From the NCBI RefSeq assembly GCF_033958435.1, contig NC_134152.1, positions 13,750,001 to 13,814,000 on the forward strand: 64,000 bases of DNA. Direction: 5' to 3'. The notes under the pieces were generated by a model that searched no databases, was not told where the DNA came from, and saw only the letters and a program-made list of their open reading frames with translations. This stretch comes from Carettochelys insculpta. Its lineage: Eukaryota; Chordata; Testudines; Carettochelyidae. Position numbers and translations under genes: made by a program. Positions 44,636 to 57,855 of the stretch are shown in pieces. The stretch's first letter is position 1. Every line of letters starts with the position of its first letter.

Positions 44636-47400
44636 AAAAGCAGTCCAATAGCACTTTAAAGACTAACAAAATAATTCATTAGGTGATGAGCTTTCCTGGG
44701 ACAGACCCACTTCTTCAGACCATAGCCATACCAGAACAGACTCAATATTTAAGGCACAGAGAACCAAAAATAGTAATCAAGGTTGACAAATCAGAGAAAT
44801 TATTATTGAGGTAAGCAAATCAGAGAGCAGAGGGGCAGAAGCAGGCGGGGGGAGTCAAGAATTAGATAAAGCAAAGTATGTAATAGAGCATACATACTCA
44901 TCACCTAATAAATTATTTTGTTAGTCTTTAAAGTGCTACTGGACTGCTTTTTTGTTTTCATAGTATATAGACTAGCACGGCTATCTCTCTGTTACCAGTC
45001 CTTGTAATGCATGAGATAATTGCTATCTCTATTGAGACCACATGTTAATGTATCAAATTGCATATGAACTCCCAGTTCATACATTTCCCTTTTTAATCTC
45101 CTGTTAAAGTCTCTGTGCTATAAGATGCATGTTCTCAGGTCTTTAATAGAATGGCCCACTTCTTTGAAATACTCACTGACAGGTTTATGTGTATTAAGAT
45201 TCCTAAAGTCTGCTCTGTGCTTATTCATTCTTTGGCAAAGTGTTTGTACATTGGACAAACTAGGCATAGTAGATGGGTATTGATGGTACATGATGAAATA
45301 TGTAACATTGGTTGAGCTACAGGAGAATGAGCCCCTGATCTTGTAATTAACATGGTTGGGTCCAGTCATGGTATCTCCAGAATAAATATGTGGACAAAGT
45401 CGGAAACGGGGTTTGTTTCAAGGAAAAAATCCAGGATTAGTATTACTGTGGCATGGCCTGTGATTGCTAATGATAATTTTTAATTAGGTTCAGAGGTTGT
45501 CTATAGGGGAGAACAGGCCTCTCACCTAGGGCCTTCTGAAGTGTAGCATCGTGTTCTAGTATAGGTTGTAGGTTTCTGATGATGTGCTGCAGGGTTTTGA
45601 GCTGGGGGTTATAGGTAATAAGTGCTGTTCTGTTATTGACCTTCTTGGGCTTATCTTCAAGTAGCTGGTTTCTGCGTATTTGTCTAGTCCTGTCAATTTG
45701 TCTTTTTTTACTTCTCCCGGTGGGTAATTTAAGGCTTATGAATGCTTGGTAGAGATTTTGAAGTTTTCAGTCTCTGTCAGTAGGATCAGAGCAGATGCGA
45801 TTGTATTTGAGGGCTTGACTAGAAATGATGGATCATGTGACATGAGCTGGGTGGAAGCTGGAATCGGTGGGTTTCCAGTAGGGAGTGGCGTCGATGTGGC
45901 CATTAGCGATTTGTACTGTTGTGTCCAGGAAATACATTTCTTATGTGGAATGGTCAAGGCTGAGATTCATGTTGGGGGTGCAGGTTGTTAAAATCTCTCT
46001 GGAATTCTTCCAGAGTCTCTTTATCATGGGTCCAAATGTGTTAAAGATGTCATCCATGTAGCGTAAGTAAAGGAGGGGTGAGAGCTGAGGAAATGTTGTC
46101 CTAATTTAGCAATAAAAACATTAGCATGTTGGGTCGTGTGGGTGGCCATAGCACTGACGCTAATCTGGAGGTATATGTTGTCTCCAAATTGGAAATAATT
46201 GTGGGTGAGAACGAAGTTACACAGGTCAGTCACCAGATTTGCCATGATAACATCAGGGATGGTGTTCCTGTTTGCTTGTAGTCCATCTTCATGTGGAATA
46301 TTGGTGTAGAGAGCCTCTACATTCATGGTGGTAAGGATGTCGTCAGGAAGGTTTCTGATGTTTTGTAATTTCCTCAGGAAGTCAGTGGTATCTTGAAGAT
46401 AGCTAGGAGTCCTGGTGGCATAGTGTTTGAGGAGGGAATCTACATAGCTGAGGAGTCCAACAGTAACGGTGTCAATACCCAAAATGATAGGGTGTCTGGG
46501 GTTTCAAGGTTTATGGATTTTAGGAAGCAAATAGAATGATCTGGGTTAGGGCTCAGATGGCGTCTCTCTGTGAATTTGGTCCGGAATAGAGGCAGAGACT
46601 TCCTTAAAGAGATGCTGTAGTTTCTTTTAAAATTCTAAAGTGGGATCAGAGGAAGGAGGTCTGTAAAATACGGTGTTGGAGAGTTGTCTTGCTGCCTCCT
46701 GTTCATAGTCTGACATTCTTAATTACAGTAGCACCCCCTTTGTCAGCCGGCTTGATTATAATGTCTGAGTTACTTTTCAGACTCTGGACAGCATAGCGTT
46801 TAGCAGAGTTGACGTTGTGTGTCACTTGGTGGTGTTTGCGTATAAGGCCAGTCTATGCACGATTGTGGAAGCAGTGAATATAGAAAGCTAGACTGTAGTC
46901 CATGTAGAGTTCTCCTTTTTTTGGTGGTGGTGAGGGGGATCAAGTGAGTCAGGCTGATGTTCATTGGTGTGTTGGAAGTGTTAACTTAGATGGAGATGGT
47001 GAAAGGCGTCTTTGAGGTCACCACAAAATTGTATTAAGCATATGGAGGAGTTTGAGCAGAAAGAAACGTCCCAGGATGACACACACACTTCGGCCAGGCT
47101 GAGTTTGTAGCTGGAAAGGTTTACAATATTATCCAGTCTGCTGAGATTGTTGCAGTTGTAGTATCCTGAAATATAAAGTAATCTAGATAGTTTATGGTCC
47201 TTTCTTTTTTGTAGGGAGTGGAAGTGTGTACAATAGATTTCTTGTCTAGCATTGTTAATGTCCTGCACTGTGGTGTCTTGTGTGGACGCTTGATTGTTGA
47301 TGAGAGTTTCAAGTTCAGAGAGGTCATTCTTGATCCTCTCTTGCTTGCTGTATGGGATGTGCAGCCAGTACGCTGCAAGTTCCCCACCCCATACTAAGCA
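44636..47400 (-). mobile_element. Penelope-like retroelement
   Basis: Minus-strand element. From 47400 downwards it holds an N-terminal region, a reverse transcriptase with YMDD, a decayed GIY-YIG endonuclease region (45118-45369) and a tail. Two tail copies in opposite orientation (44636-44735 and 44888-44995) bracket the 3' end, a terminal layout common in Penelope elements. Several frameshifts break the coding part. Confidence 0.8.
45118..47387 (-). pseudogene. Penelope reverse transcriptase and endonuclease, frameshifted
   Basis: Pieces in minus-strand order: N-terminal part 47121-47387 (and 46981-47268), reverse transcriptase 46024-46482, linker 45736-45957, and endonuclease region 45118-45369. 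The reverse transcriptase has LPDDILTTMNVEALYTNIPHE, the Penelope-type block around the first catalytic aspartate position (here read NVEALYTNIP, with asparagine in place of the usual aspartate), and an intact YMDD (plus-strand 46049-46060) in another frame. The endonuclease keeps RMNKHRADF but its GIY-YIG core has decayed. Shifts and stops make this copy inactive. Confidence 0.8.
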
Positions 47401-48047
47401 TTTGTTCTAGGAAGACAAGCTCAAGCACCAATAAGTGGAAGGAAAAACAGTGAAATGCCCTATCGAAGGTGAACACACTTTGATGAGGGGAAAATAAATA
47501 AACAAAGGAGAAGATGAGAAAGTACCAAAATGTTACAATTTTGTAAAGTAAATTTTCCAAATGATATGCTCTCAACTGTTAGGTGAGCCTACCAATTCAA
47601 CTTCATAGGCACCTCTTTTCTTCATTTCTTTTGTTTGTTTCTTTTAAAACTTTACAGGCTGCATATTCCAAATCATGTCCAAACATTTGTATTGGATCAT
47701 TTCCAATTAATTTATTATTATACATGAATGTGTTTAACAGTCATGTTAGTTTGACAAGATGCTGAATGCATAGACCAGGATAACGTGTGTTAAAGCATTG
47801 TCAGCTAATTGTGAGTAAACTCTGATTGTGTTCTTGGTGCCCCATGCAGAAATTCTGAATAAAAAACTGATGAATTCTTAACTTTTTGCTTGGATCTCTG
47901 GGGCTCATATGGAATGAGTAACTCAGTTTAAGCCTGATCCTGTGGTGGAATTCCTAGACCTACTTAAATTATTTCACAGCTGTGATGATTACTACTGACT
48001 GACTGTTCCCAAAGTTCCCTCAAGCCTATGGCCATCAATATTAGATC
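47401..48047. other. Intron sequence, no gene seen
   Basis: AT-rich; nothing recognised. Confidence 0.45.
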
Positions 48048-48055
48048 CTCTATTG

Positions 48056-48243
48056 TAGTGTTTCCCAAAGTGTGGTGCATGTACCACTGGTGGTACATGA
48101 AAGAATTTCAAGGAGTACACAGCAGAAAACAAATTACTAAAAATCGGGAGATAAGCATTGTGGCAACAGTGGGGGAGAGGGGACGCTGATAAGGCTGACG
48201 TCCCAAAATGGGTGCATGGATGTTTTAAGTTTTGGAAACACTG
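48056..48243. mobile_element. Short hAT MITE
   Basis: Ends TAGTGTTTCCCAAAGT and TTTTGGAAACACTG, flanked by CTCTATTG (48048-48055) and CTCTTTTG (48244-48251), an 8-base duplication with one mismatch. 188 bases long. Confidence 0.75.
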
Positions 48244-48251
48244 CTCTTTTG

Positions 48252-50966
48252 TGGTCCATTGAACATTTTTTTGTAATCCTTATTTGTAGACTTTCCAGGT
48301 GAAACTAAAATTAATGTCCACAACAGCATTTGTTGGTAACCAGTTAAAGGACACTGTCATTACAAATAACATGGCTTAGTTTTTTAGTCACACAGCAAAT
48401 TTTCTATCATCGCAGTCTTGTTTGTATATCTGCATCTAACCCACTGCTTTGCCATGTTTTGCGTGGGTGCATTCTGGGAAGACTAGAGCATTTGTCTGAT
48501 AATATTTCAGCAGTTGTAAGATGGGAGGACACATTCAGAGAGCAGAATTAATAACCTATATGTCAGTACGCTCTATAGCTTACCAAACAAAGAGCTAGGA
48601 GGAAGAGGAAACCAATTTAGCTGACCCACAACCATGGCTAAGTTTCCCCCAAGCTGTGTGGCCCCACAGTTTCCTATTAAAACCTATGTAGGAGATATTA
48701 AGCCCTTCACAGAGGCTCAAGGCTACAGCCAGGGAGAGATCTCTCTCCCTAGTCTGACTACTGTACTGAGCTGCCTCCTTTTGATCACCAGGAGAGAGCT
48801 GCCCAGGTAAGCCCAAGCCCCAACTCCTTGCCCCACTCTGAGCACCTTCCTGCATTCCAAAGCCTTCATCCCTGGCTGCTCCCTCAGCCCAAAGGGTTGT
48901 GGCTTTTCCTGTATCTGAGCCCAGGGCCTGTGCCCCGTCCTGCACCCCAATCCCCAGACCTGAGCTCCTCCTAAAACCTGACACCACCCTCATTCCCAGC
49001 GTCACCTGAGGGACTGCACCCTCAGCCGACAGTTTACCTACAGCACTAGGAGAGCTCTCTCCAGGCACAGGGCTGTGACTGTGTGCTGCCATGGATACAC
49101 CTTCAACTTAGTACTGTAGACAATGCCTTTGGCAGTTTGTATGCAGAATCTGGAAGCTGTACTGTATTATGTTGTGTTATGGAATGTTATTTTTCAGGGC
49201 AGATCAGAGAATCAAATGGTTCCTTCTGGTCTTATAATGTGTGAGAGTAGAAAAATGGGTTTCCTTGATTTTTATGAGGACATTACCAATTTAATCTCGA
49301 TTCTGTCTCTATTCTTTTGATTAGAACAAACAATTAATATAGCGCTAACGGAAGAAGTTTGGATGTTTGACTCCACTTTGTCTCTCATCATTTTCTCTCT
49401 TCTTTCCATGTCTAGTAAGTCACCTTCCCCTTTTGTTTGTGGACCTTTCAGACATTAAAAGAGGGACACTCAGTGCTTGCTAGAATTGACTTGTTAAAAT
49501 TCCCTCCCTAAGTGGTCCTTGGACAACGTGAAGAAAGTCTACTGAGATTGAAGGACAACAACTGGGGTACTCCTGGAGCCATTTAGGAATTTTGTCCCAA
49601 GCCAGAGTGAAGTGGAGGAGACTTGTAGATGACCTATGCTCTATACAGAATGCTAGGGTTAAGTAATAGTTGTCCTGCTATCAATGCTAGGAGAATTTGC
49701 TGAACAAGTGTTGGTATGTTAATTATAACACTCAGATGAACAATTGCTGGAGTGAGGCTTTTTTTAGCTTTCTTAGGAGAGATGAGATCCAAGACACAGA
49801 AGGTGTTTTGAGTTTCTTCAGGAAGATGGAAAGAAATTTGGTGTGGGTGTGGGTTAATTTTTTTAATTGTCCCTAAAAGAGGGAGCTGCTGTTTGATTTA
49901 TTACTTTAATTTGAAACGTGTATTTCCCAGATCCATTCAACATTTTCCAGAGGATTGTCTCCAAAACTCAGAATATTTATAGTTTGAGAGTGAAAAGATT
50001 AAACTGATAAGAACAGATGCTACACTTGATAATAAAGGCTGAGAAATAGGCTGCCTTTGCTTATCTTGAAACAAACAAGAGAGACCATTATATTCTCATT
50101 CCACAAAGAGAAGAGAGGAGAGGAGATGTTCATTTGAAATTTCAAGAATCTACATTAATTTGTACATTGTGCAATCACATAAATCGGTGGAGAATTTATC
50201 CTTTCTCTCAAAGGTCCTCCTGTAAATTCCCAGTAATTAAGAAAGAGACTTCTATTAACCTTCACTACTCCACTCACTGAAACTCTTAAAAATTCCTCCC
50301 TCTATCCCCCCACACCTCATTTTCTAATTAATCTGGCTTGGAGAAGCATGTGAGTTTTTTACTTTAAAAATTTAGGTAGGAGGGTCAATGGTGGTTGTGG
50401 TGGAGGCAAATCTGAGAAGTTGAGAAAGTGTGGGTACCAACACTGTCTGTCACTTATCAAAGGTAATGCAGGGAAAAAGTGTTCAGTCACCTGAGGTAGC
50501 CCATCTGCCTTTTTTTATGGCAATAAAAGCAGCATTTTTTTTTCTCTTAATTGTTTGTGTCTAGGGAGTAGCAGAAGGGATGTTTCCACTACTGGAGAAA
50601 GGGAGATATAACCAGCTCCTGCCAGCTGTCCCTGTGCAAGGAATCCTGAGAATTAAAAATTATCTTACCACTTGGCTATGTGAAAATGCCTGGCTGCCAC
50701 CCCGTCAGTGACTTTGCCTTTTCTATTTTACTTGAGCTCATGGTTGTCCCCTCCCCCCCAAAAGCAGTAATAACACTCTTCGTTACACTTGATGCCAAAA
50801 TCAAACTATGGTGTAATGTTATTAAGGAAGAGAACAATTGTAATTTCAATCTCTGTTTTGAATGGTGCTGTACTTTACCAAGACATTAATTATAAGTTAT
50901 TTCTTCACATAGCAACCTTTAAAAATTAATTTTTGAGGTAAATATTTGTCATGTTTTTTCTCCAAG
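48252..50966. other. Intron of ATF7IP2, no exon seen
   Basis: A GC-richer block at 48600-49090 has an antisense open frame of 165 codons without similarity. No internal exon is needed here because the flanking ATF7IP2 exons join in phase. Confidence 0.5.
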
Positions 50967-51097
50967 ACAAGGCTCAAAGGAAGAGGTTATGTTCAGAAGG
51001 CAAGGACGACATTGACTGTAAGCGCATCAAAACTTCTGAGGAAAACGGAGAGAGTGTTTGTACTGTGTCAGAAAAAGAGGAATTTTTTTGGGGAAAG
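50967..51097 (+). CDS. ATF7IP2: ATF7IP2, next coding exon
   Basis: A 131-base exon between CTCCAAG (ends 50966) and the donor AAAG|GTAATT (51098). The previous exon leaves one base, and this exon supplies two, so the frame joins exactly; it then has 43 whole codons, all open, ending in phase 0. It encodes KRLCSEGKDDIDCKRIK, a bipartite basic stretch (KR...KR) that corresponds to the nuclear-localisation region with the same spacing in ATF7IP, followed by an acidic tail (EENGES, EKEEFF). Position and phase support one gene with 42487-43379. Downstream exons, with the coiled-coil and SETDB1-binding part, are not in the window. Confidence 0.75.
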
Positions 51098-52493
51098 GTA
51101 ATTTGCTTTATTTTACATGCTTAAAGCTGCACTCTTTCATGCGTTAAATATTTTAGTTATTGTCTCATCAAATGTGGATTTTTTTTATGTTATCTTAAGT
51201 TATAATTGTCAGCTGTGCTGAACTACTTAGGCCAGGCCTGAGGGATGTGAGATATAGTTAGTAGAACTCATTTCTAATTGTTATAATCAAAACTGGAAAA
51301 ATGAAAATGCGAAGATATCTTATTGGTTATGGTTACTCTGCAAGTTAAGCTTTCAAATCTAAAACTGTAAAGGATTCCAGTGAACTACTTTCTGTCTGAA
51401 TTAAGCTTTCAAGTCTAAAACTGTAAGGGCTTCTGGTAAACTCTAGTTCCTGTCTGAATCCAGTGGATTGAGCAAAACATTTAAACCGCCTAAGTTTGAC
51501 AATGCTTAAAATGGACTCAGCTGAAAGCTTAGGTGCTTGCAAAGTACATTGTCTGCTTGATGCTGTGCTTAAGTCTGCTGGAAGATGAAATATAGTGTAA
51601 TGACAGTAACCTCCTGCATGACAGAACAGGGTCTGAGACGTGTCACTACCTGGTGCCTTGCATTAACTCTACAAAACTACATCCTTGAATATATTTTATG
51701 TTAGAGATATGTGACGACTTAAACATTATCTGTGCATACGTTTTGCAAAGATGATGTTGTCTAGTGGACTCTTGGCTCTTGACAGAAACCTCTGAGGCCA
51801 TGCTTTGGTGAACTGCTATTCATTTATTTGACCCAGCAGATCACAGGAAATCCAGCCAGTTGTCACCAAGCTGTCCCTGGGCCGTAGCATCAGAAGTGCA
51901 GAATGAGTTAGTACTATCCAAAGGGACTAAAGATAACAAACATACCTATTAAAAACACTTCAGAAATAAATGCATGCTAAAGGAATAAGTAGATCTGTTA
52001 ATAAATATGAAATAAAATTAATGACTGGGGAGTGAAATTTCTTTCTCTTACCTAACTTTAATAGGAAGATTTAGAGTTTGGACAATTAAGTGCGGACTCC
52101 AAAGCTCTAATTCAGTAAAGACGTTCCATTGACTTCAAGTTAAGCTTCTCTGAGTTGGGGCCTAAAACAGCTGTTTCGTAAAGATCTGCTAAGAAAGTCA
52201 GTGTATATCTAAAACTTTGGGTAGATTAAGTCATTCATCCTAGAATATTTAGGGAATTAGCTAATGAACTTTCCAAATCAAGTGGAAAAAGAAGGGAGGA
52301 ATTGAAGGACAACAAGAAAATTAAAAGTGATTCAGTACTGATTTAAAGAAGAAAAGTGATATTTTGGCAATTATTTTTCCTTAAGCCTTTATTCTGTTTC
52401 CCATGATAACTGCAGATGTAACATCTAAAGAAAAATGAAGGCATAAACTTATCAGAATGGGCTTGTAAATAAGATTTTTGCCAGAGAAACTTT
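51098..52493. other. Intron sequence, no gene seen
   Basis: Holds a local direct repeat (about 51347-51430, AAGCTTTCAAATCTAAAACT and AAGCTTTCAAGTCTAAAACT). No exon recognised. Confidence 0.5.
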
Positions 52494-52977
52494 GTTTCTT
52501 CTTCAAGTGGTCCCTGTGGGTGCTCCACAATAGGTGTCGGGCTCGCCCGGCGCCACAGATTGGAAATCTTCCAGCAGTTTCTCCTGGATCGCGCATGTGC
52601 CGGCGCGCACCGCCCCCCTGCGCGCCTCTGGCCACGTGCACGATCCGGTCCCCGCCAGTTCCTTCTCAACCGCCATCGGCTGCAGACGGAATCCGCTCAG
52701 GCTAAGGCCAGAGTCAGATTACTTAGTGGGTTTTTTTTTTTCCACATGTAATTTGTTGTTTTTGGTTATTAAACAAAAAAAAAAAAAGAGAGAAAGCAAA
52801 GACAAAGAGAATATCAGCAAAAAAAAAAAAAAAGGAAAAAGAGAGGCACGGAGAAGAGAAGAGCGGACGTGAAGGCCATTTAGGCCGCCCGCTGGCGCAG
52901 GAAGCCTCACCCAGAAGGGCCCTCTGGGTTGCATAAGAGGAGGGTAGTTTTTTCTCTGACCCCCCCTCAGTGCAGAA

Positions 52978-53928
52978 ATGGAGGAAACTCTCCCTGGCTC
53001 GATCCTTTGCCGTGTGTTTGCAGCGAGCAGGACGAGTGGAGCACACAGCCACCAGCTGCATACTCAGGCAAGCTGCAGCGCGGCAGTGCACGTGGCAGAG
53101 GCTGAGCCTCCGGTTATACAACAGCCGGCACGCGCGGCACCTAGAGCGTCAGCCAGGCAAGCGCTGGAACTGGTGGCATCGCCACAGGCGGCACAGACCC
53201 CCGAGGCACCAGCGGTGCAGGGGCGCCAGGCACGGAGCCTGCAGGCACCAGAGGAGGATACCCACGCGGCACCGCAGCTGACGGTGCCGAGCAGGGCCGA
53301 GATCCCCGGCACGGGAGGGGGCGGTGCCAGCCCCACAGCGGAGGGGCAAGGCAACATGAAAAACCTGGCACCGCAGTCCATCTCTGGACAGGGCTGCGCT
53401 GCTGTTAGCACCAAGCCCTCCTCCTGTGATACACACACCGCACCGAAGGCCTGTCTCCCCACCAGCCCATCCGGAAAAAAGAAACAAAAAAAAAAAACAA
53501 CCCGTCCTTCTCCATTCCTCCAACCAATGTCACCATGGCTTGGGCCACCTTCACCATTTCTGGGATTGGATCCCCTGGAGTACTATCACAAGCCAGTTTC
53601 ACCTCTGTGTCATCACAGAGGTCTCGCTTTCCCAGACGTCAGGGGTACACACCCCGTGAGTGGTCCAGGTCTCCATCCCCGGACCCTTGCCCATGCTGCC
53701 ATAGTCATCCTTATCATGCTGGACACAGACAAACCACAGGCCTACACCCAGGGGCAGGTCCCCCACCCCCCGGCCGCTCAATACCCCCGTGGGCACTCCC
53801 GATTGGGGACGGAAACACAGTTGTCTCAAGGGGAGTTAGTTTTAGAACCCCGAGACTTTCCTTCACAATCCTCCAGCGAGCAAGAAGACTCCGGCCTCTG
53901 TTCCGCCTATGAACAAGACAGCGGATAA
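52978..53928 (+). pseudogene. DIRS copy A gag-like ORF1, first part
   Basis: A 316-codon frame that parallels copy B 55900-56900: blocks such as APAVQG-AR-LQA, SPWLGPPSPFLGLDPLEYY (SPWLAPPPPFLGFESLDYY in B), and EPRDFPSQSSSE recur in the same order. Proline- and glutamine-rich, low complexity, typical of DIRS ORF1, which is thought to bind RNA. The zinc-finger-like start seen in copy B is missing. It ends early at 53928; the C-terminal capsid-like part (PVLKAIVQEGYAAS) goes on in another frame near 54183. Confidence 0.7.
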
Positions 53929-54182
53929 GAAATACTTCGTCCCGGCAAAGGGCATGGAGTTCCTCTTCAGTCACCCACAACCAAATTCTTTGGTGGTTGG
54001 GTCGTCCCAGCAGAGGTCAAAGGCTTCTCAGTACAAATCGGGGGATCAGACAAAGATGCTAAGAAGCTAGAGCTGTTTGGCAGGAAGGTATATTCCTCTC
54101 CTATCCTGCTATTGAGAGTGGCAAATTATGGGCACACCTAGCAAACCATAATTTTGATAATTACTCCGGGCTTACTCCCCTC

Positions 54183-55150
54183 ATGGATCCACTTCTGGAA
54201 GATAAAAAGCCGGTGTTAAAGGCGATTGTTCAAGAGGGCTACGCAGCATCGTGGACGGGAGTCCAGATTGCCCTGGACGTGGCGGACATGGCGGCACGTT
54301 CAACGGCTACAGCAGTGGTCATGCGTAGAGAATCCTGGCCCCAGATGTCTGGTATCTCGAGGGACCTACAGGCGAAGATCGTGGACCTTCCTTTTGATAC
54401 ACAAAAGCTGTTTGCAGACTCAGCTGACTCGGTCCCTTACTCCAGTAAGGACTCGAGAGCTACACTTAGAAGCTCAGGCATTTATACTCCCCCATACAGG
54501 AGGGAAAAATTTTATCCTCAGCAAAGACACTACACTTACAACCACAGCGTGCTGAATATCAACGGGGCTATGGCCAAGGGCGCTATCAATAGCGGCAACA
54601 GTACAGAACCCCTAGGCGACATTCTCAACAAAGCTATATGCCCTTGGGTCAGACCCAAAGGCAACAAGTTTGATGGGTATGTCGGGGGCTGCGCTATCAA
54701 TACCCTCGCTCAGTGCCACTCTCATCTCATGTTCCATCATCGCCTCAGACCGTTCCACTCCCAATGGCAAAAGATCACCACAGACATATGGGTGCTGGAG
54801 ATCATAGCCACGGGTTACGTGATCCCCTCCCAGTCGCTTCCACCGACGAAGCCTCCCACCAGGCCTCACCTCAGGGATGCTGCCACGAGGCGAGGCTCAA
54901 GCAGAAGATGACTAACCTTATGTTCATAAGGGCGGTGAAAAGAGTGCCGGAATAATTCCAGGGGAAGGTTTTTATTCACGCTACTTCCTACCAGGGAAGA
55001 AAACAGGACACTGGAGACCCATCTTAGATCTTCAGGGCCTCAACCGTTACTTGCGCAAGCAGCGGTTTCAGATGATCACAGTTGCCTTGATACTCACGGC
55101 ACTGGACGATGGAGACTGGGTTGCAGCACTCGACTTACGAGATGCTTACT
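54183..55150 (+). pseudogene. DIRS copy A, end of gag and start of reverse transcriptase
   Basis: Encodes the gag C-terminal block (KPVLKAIVQEGYAAS, ARSTATAVVMRRES, DLQAKIVDLPFD) in one frame, then the start of reverse transcriptase (WVLEIIATGY, ILDLQGLNRYLRKQRF, ALDDGDW.AALDLRDAYF) with stops and shifts in between. It is cut at 55150 in the codons after LRDAYF by the insertion of copy B; the homologous sequence resumes at 61231. Confidence 0.8.
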
Positions 55151-55345
55151 TTCTTCTTCGAGTGTCCCCGTGGGTGCTCCACCATAGGTGACGGCTTGGC
55201 CGGTGCCGCAGATCGGATCTTCCAAGCAGTTTCTGCCGGACCGCGCATGCGCCGGCGCGCGCCGCTCCCTGGCGCGCTCCTGGCCATGTGCGCGATCCGG
55301 TCCCCGCCAGTTCCTCTCAACCGCCGTCGGCTGCAGACGGAATCC
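55151..55345. repeat. DIRS copy B left inverted terminal repeat
   Basis: The reverse complement of this segment recurs at 61022-61210 with few differences (GATCCGATCTGCGGC, GGCGCATGCGCGGTCCGGCA and TATGGTGGAGCACCCAC are shared). DIRS elements need such inverted ends for their circular intermediate. Confidence 0.85.
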
Positions 55346-55639
55346 GAATAGGCTAAAGCCACATAGCGTATTCAACGACTTTATTTGTTTTCTCTTTAAA
55401 GTTTTTCAGTTCTTTAGGATACCATAAGTAACCGGTTGTTATTTTGTAAAAAAAAAAACAAAAACAAACAAACAAACAACATACAAGCTATGGAGGGACA
55501 GCTCAAGCCAGTCCCAGTAACAAGCGCCGGAGGCTGGGAGCTAGGGCCATCAGCCCTCCTGCGGAGGCAGGCCATCAGACGGGGAAACAGCACAAAGAAG
55601 TGCTAAGTACCCACAAACAAACTTAAAGACTCACCAACA

Positions 55640-57855
55640 ATGTCCTCCTCAGGCTTTAAAAAATGTGAGTCCTGCCGAGAGGCAATGCCAGTGTCCGATG
55701 GGCACAGTCTATGCATAAGGTGCCTGGGGGAGTCCCATGTGGCACAAAAATGCGCCTTCTGTGCAAAGTTAACGACCAGAGCACGGAGAGACAGGGAGAT
55801 GAGAATTAAACTGGGCTTCTTGACAAGGCCCTCCAGCCAGACGTGCCGGAGCGGCCGCAGCAGGAGGGACCCTCCGGGGCCCTTAGAAGGAAAGCTGCCT
55901 CCCTCACTCCATCAGCGCAAAAACGGAGGAAAGTTTCTCCAACCCGATCCCTGCCGGCAGCAACAGTGAGCGGGACGGGAGGAGCGAGCAGCCCCCAGCC
56001 GCAGCAACAGCTGATCGGCGGCGGCACGGAGAGCCACGTGGAAGCGGCTCAGCCTCCGATGATCAGCCAGCCGCCCCGCACCGCAGGCAGGGCGGCGGCT
56101 AAGCAAGCGCCGGTACCAGCGGCACCGCAGGCAGCGGCACCGACCCCCGGGGAACCGGCGGTGCAGAGCGCGCAGGCACGTAGCCTGCAGGCGCAGAAGG
56201 ACTCCGCACGTGCGGCACCGCCCTCGAGCGTGCCTAGCACGGTGCCGACGGGGCCGGGATCCCCCGCCCATCAGGGGGCGGAGTTACCTCCTCAAGGGAG
56301 GGGGAAGGCTGCACACAAGAGGAGGCACTGCAGCCCCTCTCCAGACAGGGCTGTGGAGCTCTTTTCTCACAGCCCTCTACTCATGTTGCAGACTCCAACC
56401 AGAAGGCAGGGGCCCCCCCTAGCCTACCCGGAGCCCCCTTCTCCTTTCCTGCAATCAGCCTCCCCATGGCTGGCACCACCCCCACCCTTCCTGGGATTTG
56501 AATCGCTGGACTATTATGCAAAATCGCTCTCTCCAGTGTCTCGACGATCCCCCTCTCCCAGACACACAGGGTACGTGCAAAGGGAATGGTCAAGGTCACC
56601 TTCCCAGGAACAGTGCCTATACTGCCATGGTCGTCCCTACCACGCGGGGCATGGACACCATCGGCAATCTACCAGGGAGAGATCCCCACATATTACCTCG
56701 TACCCCCGAGGGCAATCGCGATCGGGGACGGAGACTCAAGCATCCCAGGGGGGACTGGCCGTGGACCCACGAGATTTTCCCTCGCAAACCTCCAGCGAGA
56801 GGGCGCACCATCACCATCAAGAACCGGAAGGGTCCAAAGAAATGTACCCCAGCGGTTCCTCGTTTTCCTCCCCGGATGAGGCCACGGCCTTAGGGGACGA
56901 TCTCAAACAGTTTCAGGAGCTCAAATTTTTAAGGAGCTTATGATGTTTCTCTTGCACTTGTGCTGTCTGGATGCCTTGCGTGAAAGCTACCCTCTCCCCG
57001 GCCTCCTCCAGAGTAGCAATCCCGCTTGATGAAGCGATCTTGGAGTCCGCCACTACCATATGGCAGACCCCGGCAACTATTCCGCCTGTCCAAAAGAGAG
57101 CGGATAAGAAATACTTCGTGCCGGCGAAGGGCATGGAGTTCTTGTTTAGCCACCCCCAGCCAAACTCCTTGGTGGTGGAGTCCTCGCAGCAAAGATTAAA
57201 AACATCTCAATTTAAAACAGGAGGAACGGACAAAGATGCCAAGAAGCTAGAGCTGTTCGGCAGAAAGGTCTACTCCTCCTCCACTTTAACCTTGCGAATG
57301 GCAAATTATGCAGCGCACTTGGCGAACCATAATTTCGACAACTATGCCAGATTAACTTCCCTCATGGACTCGCTTCCAGAGGACAAAAAGCCGGTCCTCA
57401 AGGCCATAGTGCAAGAGGGCTACGCGGCTGCGAGGATGGAAGTTCAGATTGCTTTGGACGTTGCGGACACGGCAGCACGTTCCACAGCAACTGCAGTGGT
57501 GATGCGACGGGAGTCCTGGCTCCAGACCTCGGGCATACCGAGAGATCTGCAGGCGAAGATAATCGACCTTCCCTTCGACTTGCAGAAGCTGTTTGCTGAA
57601 TCAACTGACTCGGTCCTTCATTCCAGTAAAGATTCAAGAGCCACACTCAGGACCCTGGGGATTTACACCCCTCCATACTCAAAGAAAAGGTACTACCCAC
57701 AGCAAAGGCGGTACCAATACCAGCAACAGCGCCCCCAGTATCACAGGGGTTACGAGCAAGGGCGGCATCAGCAGCACCAGCAGTACAGAACCCCCAGGCG
57801 ACGCTCACAACAGGGCCGTCCGTCCTCGGGGCGGGGCCAAAGGCCACAAGTTTGA
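55640..57855 (+). pseudogene. DIRS copy B gag-like ORF1, with one frameshift and one stop
   Basis: The first 60 codons (from ATG 55640) contain a cysteine-rich finger, CESCREAMPVSDGHSLCIRC...CAFC. The frame shifts at about 55830-55850 to the frame of 55843-56943, an alanine/proline/glutamine-rich region, then meets a stop at 56941-56943 and goes on in the same frame to 57855 with a helical capsid-like block (NYAAHLANHNFDNYARLTS, KPVLKAIVQEGYAAARMEV, ARSTATAVVMRRES) and a final Q/R/Y-rich RNA-binding tail. Without the shift and stop it would be about 735 codons long. ORF1 is thought to package the RNA. Confidence 0.75.

Noticed and set aside
48595..49092. A 165-codon antisense frame
   Set aside because: No recognised similarity and no splice context; lies in an ATF7IP2 intron.
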